In this document: piece by piece, positions 24,129 to 36,811 of the stretch
How positions within the stretch are numbered: position 1 is the first letter of the stretch
Layout: each line of letters starts with the position of its first letter
Notes under the pieces: model-generated
Seen by the model: the letters and a program-made list of their open reading frames with translations, nothing else
Told to the model about the DNA's origin: nothing
Database searches by the model: none
Assembly (NCBI GenBank): GCA_020465985.1
Contig: JAANYP010007556.1
Coordinates: 62,001 to 126,000 of the forward strand
Direction of reading: 5' to 3'
DNA: 64,000 nt
DNA from: Centrapalus pauciflorus
Taxonomy: Eukaryota > Streptophyta > Magnoliopsida > Asterales > Asteraceae
Position numbers and translations under genes: made by a program

Positions 24129-25200
24129 CCAAAAAAAAAAAAAAAAAACTTTCTTTCCGTCTTCCCAAATTTTGTTTCATTTTTATTTTTCTAATATTAT
24201 TTTGGGTGGGTGGGTAGTATTCATGATACTGCTTGGTATGTATGTATGTAAATTAATTGAGATGAGCCTAATTCAGATCTTGAAAGATTTGTTTTTTTGG
24301 CTCTCTAACATGATATGTATATTAGAAACGTTTTTATATTGATTTAATTTTCATAAAATATTTGATATAGTTTTTAACTTTTTTATGTTTCAGCAGAGTC
24401 ACATGAGCTTAGATTCTATTCATACACTATTTCATATTATTATTGCATGCATATAATAAATATTAATATATATAAAAGTTACAGGATTTTGTTAGTTTAT
24501 GATATACGAACTTATTTAATTACTTGTTCGTTGTATAGTAGTGGTATAAAAATTTGATGATATTGCTTTTATTTTTTGTAATTAAAAGTTTTGATGACTG
24601 TAATATATATGGTTTTTTTTACCTAATTCTCATTTAACTCAATGTATAATTTGTATGTTAAAAAAAATAGAATTTATTTTAATTTTTCTACACTTTATCA
24701 CCAAAATTTACCTTGAAAAGTGCTAGTCCTTAAACATTACAGTTAGATTGACCATAAAAATTAAATTGTTGCCATAAATAAACTCCAATTTTATGTCAAT
24801 AAAAAACTAAAGGATGTCATTTTATTTTTTGTTGTTAGTTTTCATTTAAAAAAAAATGCATACATCATCTAAAACAAGAATGGTTTAATTCCGTTAAGCT
24901 TATTTGAAAACATGTGATAGACAATAATAATCAACAATTTTATTGACACGAGTGATCAAAGGTTGAAATTATGATTGGTCAGAAGACAATGGGATTTATT
25001 TATTTCCAAATTATGATTGGTGTATTTAGTATTTGTTTCTCCAATTGAAACTATGAATTTGAAAACAACAAAAAGCATTATCATATATATGCTATTATAT
25101 TATATTATATTATAATAATAACATTTACCAAAGTAAATGTTACTATTCATAAGCTATTCATAGGAATAGTAAAATTAAAATACTAATATATACAACTTTG
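24129..25200. other. Gene-free stretch after the PSI-like gene
   Basis: An A-run follows the stop at 24131-24149. The rest is AT-rich without a supportable gene. Confidence 0.5.
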
Positions 25201-25221
25201 TGTAACATTTTAAAGAAAAGA

Positions 25222-25330
25222 TTTGTAGCTTGGTTGGTTAGTGTGTTGTTTGTGATGGGAGAAGTCATGAGTTCAAACCTCTTGATTTCAAAAAAATTGT
25301 TATTAATATTAACTCAATTGTTTTTTTACA
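25222..25330 (+). mobile_element. tRNA-like/SINE-like fragment
   Basis: Box A-like TAGCTTGGTTGGTTAGTG and box B-like GAGTTCAAACCTC lie at tRNA-like spacing, followed by a non-tRNA tail. No target duplication found, so only the tRNA-derived head is supported. Confidence 0.45.
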
Positions 25331-25518
25331 TGTTGAGTTAAAAACAAATATATTTTTATTTTAAAATATTACTTTGACATAAATTAAACTAATTTACTAT
25401 TAAACATTTTACTTTCTAAATATATTTTTAGAAAATATGCATTCTTTCTTCACGAATGCTTGAATAATAATGGTCTTGTTTTTTATACACCACATCAAAT
25501 ACAATTTTATAAGTATTA

Positions 25519-25774
25519 CTCCATCCGTCCCAAATAATTGTCCACATTTGACTTTTGAAGTCTTTTTTTTTTTTCAACTTTGACCTCAAATATATTAGTT
25601 TGTATTATATAATACTTGATTAAAATTTTACCCATGAAAATTCCTTAAAAACCAAATCCTTTCATACATTTTGCATAACATATTATATAACACAAAGAAA
25701 AATATTTAATGTCAAAGTTGAGAAAAAATTACTTCAAATGTCAAATGTGGACAATTATTTTGGGACAGATGGAG
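25519..25774. mobile_element. Stowaway MITE (Tc1/Mariner type), 256 bp
   Basis: The left end CTCCATCCGTCCCAAATAAT and the inverse of the right end, CTCCATCTGTCCCAAAATAA, are the classical Stowaway termini. TA dinucleotides flank both sides (25517-25518 and 25775-25776). No coding sequence. Confidence 0.93.
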
Positions 25775-26450
25775 TATTATTTATATGATTTGTTTAGTTC
25801 ATCCAAACTTCAAAGTCAATTGTAAGTACATAAAACAGATAACGTGAGACAAGGATTAATGTTCATGAGTGTATGTAATTCTTTTTACAAATATTGTATA
25901 AATATTTTTTTGATGTTTAATAATAATCATGCACTATATTTCTATTTTTATTTTATATTGCGATCACTTTTTTTTATTGTATCAGGTACTTTAAAGTAAA
26001 AAAATTTTAAGTTACTTTATATAGGTTTTTTTTCATTATTATTAGTAATAATTTACTTAATAAATTAAATTTTAATTGATGTTGTTGATTATTACTAAAT
26101 GAAGCTGTGATGTATAACAAATTTCGAATGGACAGATTTGTATGTATGTGAAAATTTTTAAAAAGAAACAAGTAAATAGAAGATTTTGTTGATTTTTATT
26201 CCTTTTCATATTTTTTTAATTGGCATTGATATTTTTTAAATCTTTTTCAACATACTTTGGATCGAAAGTTATATTCTGATTGTGGTGGTGTGAACAATTT
26301 TGGAATCGAACGTTGTATTCAAAGTCAATAACACATCATTTCAAAAATTGTAATATAATTAATAGAAATAACATAACATTTTGCTTCAAATATCAAATAT
26401 GTATGTTAATATGTTAGCTTTATATATTTTAGTATTTTTTTGTATGAAAT

Positions 26451-26484
26451 TAAACCCCGCCGCGAAGCGCGGGTATATATACTC
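26451..26484 (+). mobile_element. Candidate Helitron 3' terminus
   Basis: The GC-rich hairpin CCCCGCCGCGAAGCGCGGG is followed by TATATATACTCGT. Plant Helitrons commonly end in such a hairpin, about 10 nt and CTAG|T. Here the tetranucleotide reads CTCG, so one position differs. The 5' end was not found. Confidence 0.45.
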
Positions 26485-26753
26485 GTTAGTGATATGATCC
26501 ATAAATTTGTGTATGTGTCTGTCACCGATGAAACAACGTACCATTATTTCTCAAACTATATACTTATCTAATCCAAAATAAATGAACTGGTCGTAGTGCC
26601 AAGGCCCAAATAGCATGGGCTTCCGGGTATGCCCAACGACCTTATGGTGAACTGGTTAAGTGATTAAGCATGCATGAGCTTTTCTTTAATTAAGAAATTA
26701 TACATTCAAACCATTTATTTGACACATAATTTAATACATATATATCTGACAAA

Positions 26754-27025
26754 CAGGGTTGTTCCTATCATTTTGGGGGCCCGGAACAAAAACTTATATA
26801 GTCCCTCTAAACATGTATGTATATATAACAGTTAAAAGATTAAAGGAAACAATAATGAGATTATATACGTAAATATCACAATTAAACAACTAGCAAAACA
26901 AGTAAACTACTAGTATTAACCTAGATATCAGACTATCAGAGGAAAAAAAAAAACTTTTGGGCCCCTTTGGCTGTGGGGCCCTAGGCAGAGTAGCTCAGGT
27001 TGCACACCCCAATGGGTTGGCCCTG
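26754..27025. mobile_element. Non-autonomous hAT element, 272 bp
   Basis: It begins CAGGGTTGTTCC and ends GGGTTGGCCCTG. A perfect 8-bp target duplication CTGACAAA flanks it (26746-26753 and 27026-27033). GC-rich GGGCCC(C/G) motifs lie just inside each end. No coding sequence. Confidence 0.9.
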
Positions 27026-27590
27026 CTGACAAATACGTGAATATATGTAAACCATATAAAGTTAACTAAAGAATATCCAGATTAATTTCGGTACAACAGT
27101 CAATCAAGTATTATAGTTTACAAGAACAAGAATTAAAGTATGGATTATTTCTAATGGTCGTTTAATTTATAATTCTGCAGTCGGCCCATAACAACCACAC
27201 ACATATCTTTAGATGGACTGATCTTCCATCTTGTAGTCCAATAGACCAATACTACCTTTTATCGGAATATTTAGGCATATTAAATAAAATATATACATTT
27301 AGGTTTTTTTTTCCTTCTTAATTTGTATTTTACCATCTTTAAAAAAATGATATATATGTAGTGAAAAGCTTATGGAAAGTATTCCATCGATCATATGTGG
27401 ATCTCCACGTACCTTCCTTTCTTGGGACATGATAAGATTTGCTGTTTATTATCAAACGGAAAAAACAATCTCATAATCTCATGTACGTAGGGTGTTAACA
27501 TAATCAAAAGATCGATTAGCCACAAATTTATGCTTCCCAATTGACAAACGTAAATTATGAGACTAAAAATATACTTAATGCATTCAATGC

Positions 27591-27656
27591 ATGACACGTG
27601 TCATGTATGCTTTCTCTCCTCTCATGTGATCATTTGATTTTGACACGTGTCATGAT
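27591..27656. promoter_or_regulatory. Paired ACACGTGT (G-box core) palindromes
   Basis: CATGACACGTGTCATG (27591-27606) is a perfect 16-bp palindrome containing CACGTG. About 50 bp on, TGACACGTGTCATGATCC repeats the core. CACGTG is the bZIP/bHLH G-box core, but no gene starts nearby, so regulatory use is unproven; the pair may be a transposon remnant. Confidence 0.35.
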
Positions 27657-28048
27657 CCTATTTTTAGATTGAATTTAGGTCTACAAGTTAATCATGTTAA
27701 TTGTTCATAAAGTTCAATGACCAAAGTAAAAAATTTCTTAAAAAATATCTCCCACCAAATCTTTGGTTAATGTAAATAAAAAAAAGGGTAAATTACAAAT
27801 TCCGTCCATGTGGTTAGATATAAATTATGGATCATGTCATTCTTCGTGATTAATTATGAATTTCGTCCCCGTTGTTAGCAATTTGTTTTGGTTTTGGTCA
27901 TTTGACCAGTCACTTTTTTATAAATGTCATTTTGCCCTTTATAAAAATATAACTTTAGACAATGAACTTTGTTTTTCATAAAATAATTTCAAAAGTTTTA
28001 TTTAATAACATTTATATTTAATCCACCAATTTTCTTTATTTTTTATTT

Positions 28049-28111
<63 letters not shown>

Positions 28112-28370
28112 CCATCGTCCACCTTCAACAATCACCACCACCCCCTTCACCGCAGTCAAACACCATCATCCGAAACACCGTCCACCTTCATCGCAGTCAA
28201 ACATCGTAGTCACTCTCATCACCATCGTCCACCTTCAACAATCACCACCACCCCCTTCACCGCAGTCAAACACCATCATCCGAAACACCATCCACCTTCA
28301 TCGCAGTTAAACATCGTAGTCACTCTCATCACCATCGTCCACCTTCAACAATCAACAATCACCACCATCT
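28049..28370. repeat. (CT)n tract followed by a 110-bp tandem repeat
   Basis: About 29 CT units (28049-28106) run into units beginning CATCACCATCGTCCACCTTC at 28107, 28217 and 28327, exactly 110 bp apart; the third is partial. Units one and two differ at only a few positions. The pyrimidine/A-rich repeat has no open frame of interest. Confidence 0.9.
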
Positions 28371-29102
28371 GTAGCACAATCGAGATCATTGGAGATAGCA
28401 ACAATGAGAACTAGAGAAGAGAAAGACACATAAGCAAAAAAGCAACGTTAAAGAATAGTTACTCAAAAATGGATATGGAACTCTCGATAGTGTTGTGGAA
28501 TCGAGAAACATGAAGAAATCGTGAAAATGGTGAACGATGAAACCTTTGATTTGATGGTGAGCAGTGGTTTGAAAGTGTTCATGGTGTTGTGGATTTGGTG
28601 AAATCTAGGTGAAGTGGTACGTGGTTTTGTGAACAAATATTGAAGAAAGAGATGAGAGAGGTCTGGTGTGGAGAGAGAGAGAGATGGTGAAAATAATGCT
28701 TTAAAAAAAGTATATACATTTTATTATTTCTAATATGTATAAACGTTAATAAATAATTAATTCCATCTAATTTGACATTATCTAATAATGTTATTTACCA
28801 TGATTCTATCTAATTTTACAAATTTTTTAGAACGTAGATTTGGTGAATATATCTGAAATTCACGTATCATGTATGGAATGTTAACTTAAATTGTGAAAAA
28901 AAATTACATTTTTTTAAGGACACTACCTTTTGATTCACTCAATTTCGAGTAGGATTTTTTTAAACTGAATGTATATATATCAAATTAACTATAGTTAATT
29001 ATTTATAAATCTAATTTGTCAAATATACCTTTGGGCTTATAAACACAATAAATTGGTAAAATAATCATTTACAAAAAAGCTAACAAAATGGGTGTCAATT
29101 AA
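28371..29102. other. Gene-free stretch
   Basis: Low-complexity GA-rich then AT-rich sequence with a (GA)n run at about 28671-28682. No gene recognised. Confidence 0.45.
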
Positions 29103-29110
29103 GTGTCAAG

Positions 29111-31064
29111 CAGGCCCGGCCCAATAGGGGGGGCGAGCTGGGCTTCGGCCCAGGGCAGAATTTAGGAGTGGGCATAAAATTTTGTAAGTTAGTGTTATAT
29201 ACTAGGCCCATTACAAAATCAGATTTAGAATATTGGGCTCAAAAAATAATCCTTAAGTCATTCTGCTACCCTAGCTGTCAATAGAAGCGCTGAATTGAAA
29301 TTCACATGCTACTGAAATTGCAATCGACACAGAAGCATCAAACATGGGGGGGTGGGAATAGGGATCGCCGGATCAAAAGACTAGCATTAATGGAGTTTCA
29401 AACTTCAATGTCACGGAGTATTGCAATCGACGGTGGATTGATGAAGATAATGAATCGGTGCTGTCTTCATTCTCAATCAACGGTGGATTGGTGGAGTATT
29501 GCAAACTTCGAAGGCCAGACGATGAATCATCAATGGTCGAATCGATCAAACGATTTCAAATAAACGAAAGTAAGTCTTCTGTTTTCATTCTTCAACTCTT
29601 CATTTCATCAATTTTAAAGTCATCGAGTCTTGATCTATCGATCGATTTAAAGTTCAATCTATTTCAAATACACTTGTAACAGAGGACTAGTGATTGAATT
29701 TAGAGTCTGTTTAATGATCGATTCCAACTCTCAATCTGATTTCACTTTTCAAAGTCTGTTCAACTGTCCAAGCAATCTGTTTAGTAATCGAAATGATTCA
29801 GAGTTTGTTCAAGCAATCTGATTTCAACTCACAATCGATTTCAGAGTCTTTGTTTCGATTTTCAATCGATTTCAAGCAATCTGAAATCAACTCTCAGTCG
29901 ATTTCAAGCAATCTGATTTCAAAGTCTCTGTGTTGTGATCGAATTTAGAGTCTTTATTTCAAGTCTCAATCGATTTCAATTTTCAATTTTCAAGCAACAG
30001 GCAAGTAAACAGGAAACAACCAACAGAGACTATAATCTGATTTCAGAGGACTATAGGCAACAACAATCTGTTCAAGTCTCAATAGATTCCAAGTTTATTT
30101 CAGAGGACTACCAATCTGACAATCTAGTGAATCTACTAAGGTATTACATCTAATGAGTGAATTCTGATTTGCTGAAAATAATGTCATTGTATATATGTGT
30201 GTTTTATCAATTTGTTTGATTGTTTCTATTTTTCTATACAGTCACAGAGATATCATATTAATTTGATGATTCTTAATCTTAATTATTTGTATGTTATGTC
30301 AATTTGTTTGATTGTTTTTATTTTCTACACTGATGGCACATTTTTTTTTTTTGATAAATTGTAGTTGTTTATGTACCATACTTTCATATAGAATGATAGG
30401 TTTTTGAAAAATATGTTTTTTGTTTCTATTTAGAGCTGTAGCAAAATGAATGATATGTTTCTTTTAGGTTTAACATTTTGTTTATTTCAATACTTTCATA
30501 TAAATTTAGGCATATAGTCTTGAAATTGCACTGTCGGTGTCTACTGCAACTACTGAGCGTGCATTTTCAACCATGAAAATTGTGGATACTAGATTGCGAT
30601 ATATCATGGATGATGACTTTATTTGATGGTTTAGTTATATGTATATTGAGAAAGATATTGCAAAATCGTTTGATTTAGATTCAATTTTAGATGATTTTGT
30701 TGACGATTGGAACTTTGAAACAATCTAATTTCACAATTTTATGATTTAAGCATTGGCATATTTGCACAATTTTTTCTAGTTGGTAATGTTTTTTTTATTA
30801 TCATGAATGTCAATGATTATTTGATTCATTTTGCTCATTTGAAACTTTGTTTGATACCCATTAGCTTTTTATATATTGAGTTCTTCTATGTACATCTAAA
30901 GTTTGCATAAAATTGGATCTAATAGTGTATCATAGTGGTCATAAGGTTACAAGATGATGTTGGTTCGTTGGATCTCACCATCATATAATTTATATTTATA
31001 AATTCTTGAAGGGCGTTATTTTTAAATATCGCCCTGGGCATGGAAACGCTCAGGACCGGCCCTG
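29111..31064 (+). mobile_element. hAT transposon, 1,954 bp, decayed
   Basis: The ends CAGGCCCGGCCC and GGACCGGCCCTG are inverted repeats. A perfect 8-bp target duplication GTGTCAAG lies on both sides (29103-29110 and 31065-31072). Just inside, GGGCTTCGGCCCAGGGC and CGCCCTGGGCATGG extend the inverse similarity. The interior carries a hAT dimerisation-domain relic (30510-30728) and a stretch of irregular repeats of AATCGATTTCAAGCAATCTG-like words (29650-30120). A complete transposase is absent, so mobility would need another copy's enzyme. Confidence 0.93.
30510..30728 (+). pseudogene. hAT transposase C-terminal dimerisation domain, fragment
   Basis: In frame from AG|GCA at 30510: YSLEIALSVSTATTERAF, then KIVDTRLRYIMDDDFI, then a TGA stop, continuing in the same frame as YIEKDIAKSFDLDSILDDF to a final stop at 30728. 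TATTERAFS and the downstream R-L-R...M-D-D are the signature of the hAT C-terminal dimerisation domain (the TTF-type zinc-finger hAT family). The premature stop and the missing N-terminal zinc finger and catalytic core mark it as a relic. Confidence 0.88.
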
Positions 31065-31357
31065 GTGTCAAGTGTAACAAACCAATGGATTAAAGTTGAG
31101 AGCAAATAATAAAAGTAGAGATGATAGTTTATGAAATCTTGAGGGACTAATTATATAATTAGAAATCTATGGAACGATCGTGTGATGAAGGGAGCATCCA
31201 CCTGTAAAACTTGGATGCATGGAGCGTCTTCTCCACAAGTTCACTATCTGCTTATTCCTATCACTACCAACTACCAACTACCAATACAATCTCTCTCTCT
31301 CTCTCTACCAAACAAACACCAACTAAATTGCAGGAGGAGAGGGAGATCGCTAGATCC

Positions 31358-32126
31358 ATGGCGAGCGTTGTTGGAGTTGGGTTTCCCATGGGCTTAGGGT
31401 TACATTTGAGCCACTCCACACGGCGGATGGTGGCTGTGAGAGCAGAGGGTGGTGCTATAAACCCTGAGATCAGGAAGACCGAAGACAAAGTTGTTGATTC
31501 CGTCGTCGTTACCGAACTCGCCAAGCCACTCACTGCTTATTGCAGGTTTCAATTCTGTTCTTCCCACTTTATTTAATTACCTTTGCACTTAAATATTTCA
31601 TTCATATATTCTTCAACTTTCCGTTTCGAAAAAATAAACACAGCTAGATCCAATTGAATTGTTAACAATTAATTTTGTTATATAACTTCAAAATTCTCCC
31701 AAAAAAAATTACAAGGAAAACGTATACTGCATTAAACACAATCACAACAAGTTTAATTTATTGCGTATAATAACCATACAAAAGTTATATTAAGTTGGTT
31801 TCCATGGATCCATCAGATACAAATTGATATGATGATGACTTGAGTTCAAATTACAACATTAATTTATTAACAATGATTTTGCAAGTTGAAAGAGATTATT
31901 AATTGAAGTAGCTAGCTAGGTTTGTGGATTCATTCAACGTACTGATCGATCGTAATAGTGAAAGGAAGGTAGGGATTCATTAAAATTATAATTAAAGGTT
32001 AATTTGTGATGGTGTACGTGCAGGTGTTGGAGGTCTGGGACTTTCCCACTTTGTGATGGTAGCCATGTAAAGCACAACAAAGCTACTGGAGATAATGTTG
32101 GCCCTCTCTTGCTTAAAAAACAATAG
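31358..32126 (+). CDS. NEET: NEET-family CDGSH iron-sulfur protein
   Basis: Two exons, 31358-31545 and 32024-32126, with a GT-AG intron that splits an Arg codon, give 96 aa. The CDGSH domain reads YCRCWRSGTFPLCDGSHVKHN, with the three Cys and one His (C-x-C...C-x3-H) that ligate a 2Fe-2S cluster. The C-terminus GDNVGPLLLKKQ is as in plant NEET. Residues 1-28 are Arg/Ser/Gly-rich and end in VAVRAEGG, the plastid/mitochondrial targeting and cleavage region of the Arabidopsis homologue At5g51720. That protein is dimeric, transfers its cluster and affects iron and ROS homeostasis and senescence. The targeting peptide is about 10 residues shorter than I recall for Arabidopsis. (CT)n in the leader (31290-31305) looks like a plant Y-patch. 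All cluster ligands are present. Confidence 0.96.
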
Positions 32127-33110
32127 TCTCTATCCAATATCTTCCTTTTTTAATTAATTAATTTAATTGCCTTCTTCTAATTAATATATATGAATTGCAT
32201 GTTGAGACGCACATTTTCATATATATATATATATATAGAGAAATGCCAACAATATGTATTCGGTATTCAATTTGATCGATCAGATTTGCTTAACCGTTCA
32301 ATTAGTTTATTATTTTAAATTAGGTCTGATCTGACTAGTAATTTACCGATGCATATGCATGCTTTCTAGCAATTAATTGAACTGATGGAGTCCACCCATA
32401 CTATACATCCATATGCTGGTTAAATTTGGCATCAGTCTATTTGTGATTCTTGGTTTCATCAACAAATGCATATATGTGACATATATGCTGATTATTTTTG
32501 TGGTTTTGATCGATCATTGTTATTTGTTAGTTAGTTTTCCATATCGATCATTGTTATTTGTTAGTTAGTTTTCCATATCGATCCTTATAAGATATTGAGT
32601 ACATTAAACAAGTTATAAACAATAGTTTGATCATAATTCATTCTGCTATTGCGAATCGAACAAGGCTAGCTAGGCTACAGTTAATGAATTATCCTATTTA
32701 TATTTGGCCTTTTGTGAGTTCCATTGCCTAATGCCTACAAGTAAAATGTTATGGAATCCAATGGTTTCAAGGATCTGCTGGTTTTCAATGGTATTCATGG
32801 GGTACCTCATATTAGATCAGACTGCAGATCGAGGCGGTGGTACGCATAGTGTGTGTGTGTAGACTTCAGTTCACTTCACTTGAGGGCCTTGTTTCTGTCA
32901 TCTTGTGCAGGAAATAAAAGTGGTAGCTGTATGTATCATAAATATTAATGTCCCTTGTTGATATTTTTAGTTGATGAATATATCATGAACTCCACTCCAC
33001 CCTGCACTTTTGGTTTACTCTTTTCTTTAACTACATGCTTCAATATTGTACACATAATTTTAATAATAAAATAATTAGTTCGACTAGTTTATAAGGTTTG
33101 TCTTCCTTCC
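32127..33110. other. Gene-free stretch after NEET
   Basis: It includes a (TA)n run at 32217-32236 and a near-perfect tandem duplication of about 42 bp around 32508-32585 (ATCGATCATTGTTATTTGTT repeated). No gene recognised. Confidence 0.5.
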
Positions 33111-33113
33111 TTA

Positions 33114-33838
33114 GACAGCGTGGCGTTTGGTTCACAGAATCTGATGAACAGAAATGAATATTTCATTCTCATGACATGTTTAACTGTCAAATTTCATGAA
33201 ATGACTATTCCCTTTCAAACAAAACATTTTCTCTGTTAAAAGAATGTGTTTTCCATGAGAGTTATCAATGTATGAAAACATTTCATTCTCATAATATATT
33301 TTTTCTATTCACTCATACATACTGTATCGACCCGACCCAACAAAACCTACCCTACCTATATCTTATTCACTCCACCATACTCTACCCATCCCACCGAAAT
33401 TACCAAATCTTTCTCACCCATATATTACACTCATACTACCTTTACATGACACATAATTGATATCATCCTACCATATCATATCACAACCCTGCTTTTAACT
33501 CACATTACCTAATCCAACCCCACTCATACCACTAGTCCACCTCTACATGATACTTAGCCCACCTAAAAAAAGAACATACTTTTAAAATATTTTTATCATT
33601 CAAAAAATTTTAAAAAGTTATTAATATTATATTTTGGTCATTGTCATAATCACTCCAATTCTTTTGACGGATTTACAAACCAAACGGAAAGTAATAAAGG
33701 AATTGAATCTGAATTTCATTTCTTTCTTGTCAATCAAACAAACTACTGTATTTGGATTCAGACATATTTAATTCCTTTTAGAATTCCATTGTTTTAAATG
33801 AATTCATTCCTAAATTAAATATTCAAGCAAATGCCGTC
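33114..33838. mobile_element. Tourist-like (PIF/Harbinger) element, 725 bp
   Basis: The left end GACAGCGTGGCGTTTGGTTC and the inverse of the right end, GACGGCATTTGCTTG, are imperfect inverted repeats. The 3-bp TTA duplication lies at 33111-33113 and 33839-33841. The interior has a C/T/A-biased block (33325-33545: CCTACC, CCCACC, CTACCC words), like the larger relative at 58859-59945. Confidence 0.72.
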
Positions 33839-34988
33839 TTAGATTTCTCGTATTTCTAATTTTGACTCGTTGCTATTGGTTAATTTTACTACCAATTAAG
33901 CACAACACATTCACATGTTGGGTTTGGACTGTTTTGACTTTTGAGTCCACTCTTAGCAGGTTAAGTTTAAGGTTACTGGTTCGGAGTGATCCGGCTCCGG
34001 CCTTAACTTGATCAACCTTCAACCTTTCCTTGATATTCGTTTAGTGTATTCATGCTCTTAATTCAAATGACATTGTGTTTCTACCAACACCAACACCAAC
34101 ACCATACGGAAAAGTAAAAAAGGGACCCTAGTTTTTCTGAAAAACAAAGGCAATAAATTAAATAACAAAGGACGTTATTTGGGTACCTGAAAACAATTTT
34201 TTTTAGTTTGTTGTTACGTATTATATATATTTATCGTCAACGAAACATAAACAAAATATGTTCATATGACATCATTATAACTGTTCGATCATATCATTAG
34301 TTGATCTTAGCTACTCAAAATGTCAAAAAAAATCTGTGACTATGTTGACGTGACACGTTTTCAGCCGTTGAAATTCAGAACTTTTTTTTATTCTTTGCTC
34401 ATGTGGTATAATCGTAGCCACTAAAAAAAAGTAAGAATACCTAACAGTTAAACCTTAAGGATAAAAAAAAAGTAAGAATAGCCTACAAACTTTGAGAAAT
34501 AATGCATGTTCAACAATTTATTAAAGTTTATAATATTTTAAAGTGATTAAATTTATTTATTTAATTCTAGAAAATTATTAAAGTGTTCCAAATATATTTT
34601 AAACTATGAATTAATTACTAAAATATTCCAAATATATATTTTAAACATATTCCATTCACTTTCTTATTTTTTAGTAAAATACATGTACATTATGTTATAT
34701 ATAAATTAAAATATCAAAGTATTTTAATTAAAAGGTTTAAGTTTATAAAAAAATGGTTAGCTATTATTCATATTTATTTATAAAACTATATGTCAAATAA
34801 TATTACTATTAATATTTTTTAAATAATTAATATATTTATGTTTTAATTTTCAGTTTATATATATTTATATAAATAAATTATTAAAAAGGGATGTGAATCT
34901 TTTACTAGTTGCATCTTCTACGCCTGTTACATCATTATTTTTTTAAATATTTTATTATTTAAATAACATAAAAATGTCAAATCAATGA
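33839..34988. other. Gene-free AT-rich stretch
   Basis: Contains an (ACCAAC)n run at about 34084-34102. No gene or clear element ends. Confidence 0.45.
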
Positions 34989-35612
34989 GGTGTAGTGTTC
35001 ATAGATAGTTAAACGAACCAAAATTGCATTTCGGATAGTTAATCGAAGATACCGGCTTAAAGATTTCGTGAACCTAAACATAAACCGAAAAAAATGGTTA
35101 ACTGACAACCGATTTTTCGGTTTGGTTAACCAATTAGTCATTTTTTATTTGATTAATTTATTTTTTTAATTTAAAAAATTTCAATAGTTAGTTTATAAAA
35201 ACTTTAAATGTCTAAGAATCTAAGATAATAAAACTACAAATTATCTAATGTTGAACAACATTTTTTAAAATCTAACAGAAAAAAAATACTATTTTATAAT
35301 ATTTATAAATTAAATTGTTATAGTGTAGTTTTTTGTTGTTTTGGATTTAAAAATTAATATATAGTAACAGATAATTTATAACTTTAAATTATTGTTGGGG
35401 ATTAACGTTAATATTTATAGACATAAAAAATTAAAATGTATAAAATTAAATTCATTTTGATTTTCGGTTAACCATCCGTCACCGAAATCGTGAACCGACA
35501 CCGGTGGTTTTTTCCGGTTCAAATAAGCAAACCGAAAATAATAGATAAATTCTGTTCAGTTAACCTAAAATTCAGAATGATTTTTCGGTTTAAAAATTTT
35601 TTGAACACCCTG
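34989..35612. mobile_element. Non-autonomous hAT-like element rich in AACCGA/TCGGTT
   Basis: The left region has TAGTGTTCATAGATAG and the inverse of the right end is CAGGGTGTTCAAAAAATT. AACCGAAA / TTTCGGTTAACC motifs crowd both ends in inverse orientation around an AT-rich centre. This is the same architecture as the GGGTGTTCA-type element at 96-575. Duplication not clear. Confidence 0.5.
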
Positions 35613-35947
35613 GATCGAAATGGGGTGGTAATAAAATTGACCATTAAAGTATAGGAACCTTGTTGCCACCAAAGTTTTTTAATGCCCAACGGTTACTAGT
35701 AGGAAAGAGTAATTACCAATGAATTAATTGCTAACACAGTAAAGAACTTACCATCGGCAATTAAAGCCATCCGTACTGATACCCACCATACAATATACAT
35801 TCAACATTTTCATCTTAAAAATAAATCTTTGAATTATATATATATCTGTTTATAAGAATACTTTATACTTCAAGTCAATATCCTATAATTAATTAATTAA
35901 TTAATTAATGACGCAATCTATGTGCATGTGCCTTTCTTACACCTTAA

Positions 35948-36811
35948 GGGGCAGATCTAGTATTTTTTGTTATCGGTTGTGTCACTTTTTTAAAGTAAGT
36001 TTAATAGGTAGATTTTCAAAATATTTCTATCATTGATCGGGTCACCGAAACGGGTTGCCAACACAAAGTTGACAAATAACAAGATTTTTATAATTACAAA
36101 AGTACATGGTACAAGACCATCTCTCAAATGTCGCAGTTGCGACCGACAAAACCAATATTAGTTTCAACAATTGATATACCAAAGGACACGAAAGATGTTT
36201 CCAAGTAATTTCATCATTAATTTAGCAAACTCGCGGACTCCATTCAATTTAGAAATTATTGGATCGTCTTTCACATTCTCAATTTACTATTCAAGTTGAT
36301 GCACAAGATTAACATTCTCATCATAATTAAAATCATTCGGATACATCTCCGCCAACCTTAATAATTTTGATGCATCAAAGTCTCGAAAAGATTGACACGG
36401 ATAGGGATTTTTCAACATATTTAAGCATCTCCATAACCGATAAAGCGATGATATCGATTAGGGGTTTTTCAACCAATTGGACGATGTCTTCAACAAGGTT
36501 TGGGTTAGTTTTTTTTTTGGGCTTTTTTAATCCTTTGTACTGGTTTTTGAATCTTGTCTCTTATCCTTTTTATTTCTATTGGGATTCTGTTTTTCTTTTA
36601 AGGCTTCATGATTAAATTCGGTAATATTCTAATAAGTTTAGGTAACGAAATCAACAAATATAAATTAGATATGTATATAATACTTTTATAAAGTTTTCGT
36701 AGGTGTCACTAAAAAAAATACTAGGTGTCACTCGAATTTTTAATACATACGTAACTCAGTATTTTAAAATTTTAAAAGTGTTGAGTGACAACCATGTTAC
36801 ATCCGCCACTG
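35948..36811. mobile_element. Probable hAT-type element (864 bp), no intact transposase
   Basis: The left end GGGGCAGATCTAGTATTT and the inverse of the right end, CAGTGGCGGATGTAACA, are diverged inverted repeats of a type common in plants. The 7-bp ACCTTAA is repeated directly outside both ends (35941-35947 and 36812-36818). The interior ORF at 36367-36615 has no known motif. Confidence 0.6.

Noticed and set aside
29306..30153. ORFs in the hAT interior
   Set aside because: They follow irregular repeats and lack transposase motifs; only 30510-30728 is recognisable.
31264..31533. Antisense ORF over NEET exon 1
   Set aside because: Shadow of the conserved NEET frame.
36367..36615. 82-aa ORF at 36.4 kb
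   Set aside because: Inside a probable hAT-type element, no conserved motif, hydrophobic low-complexity tail.
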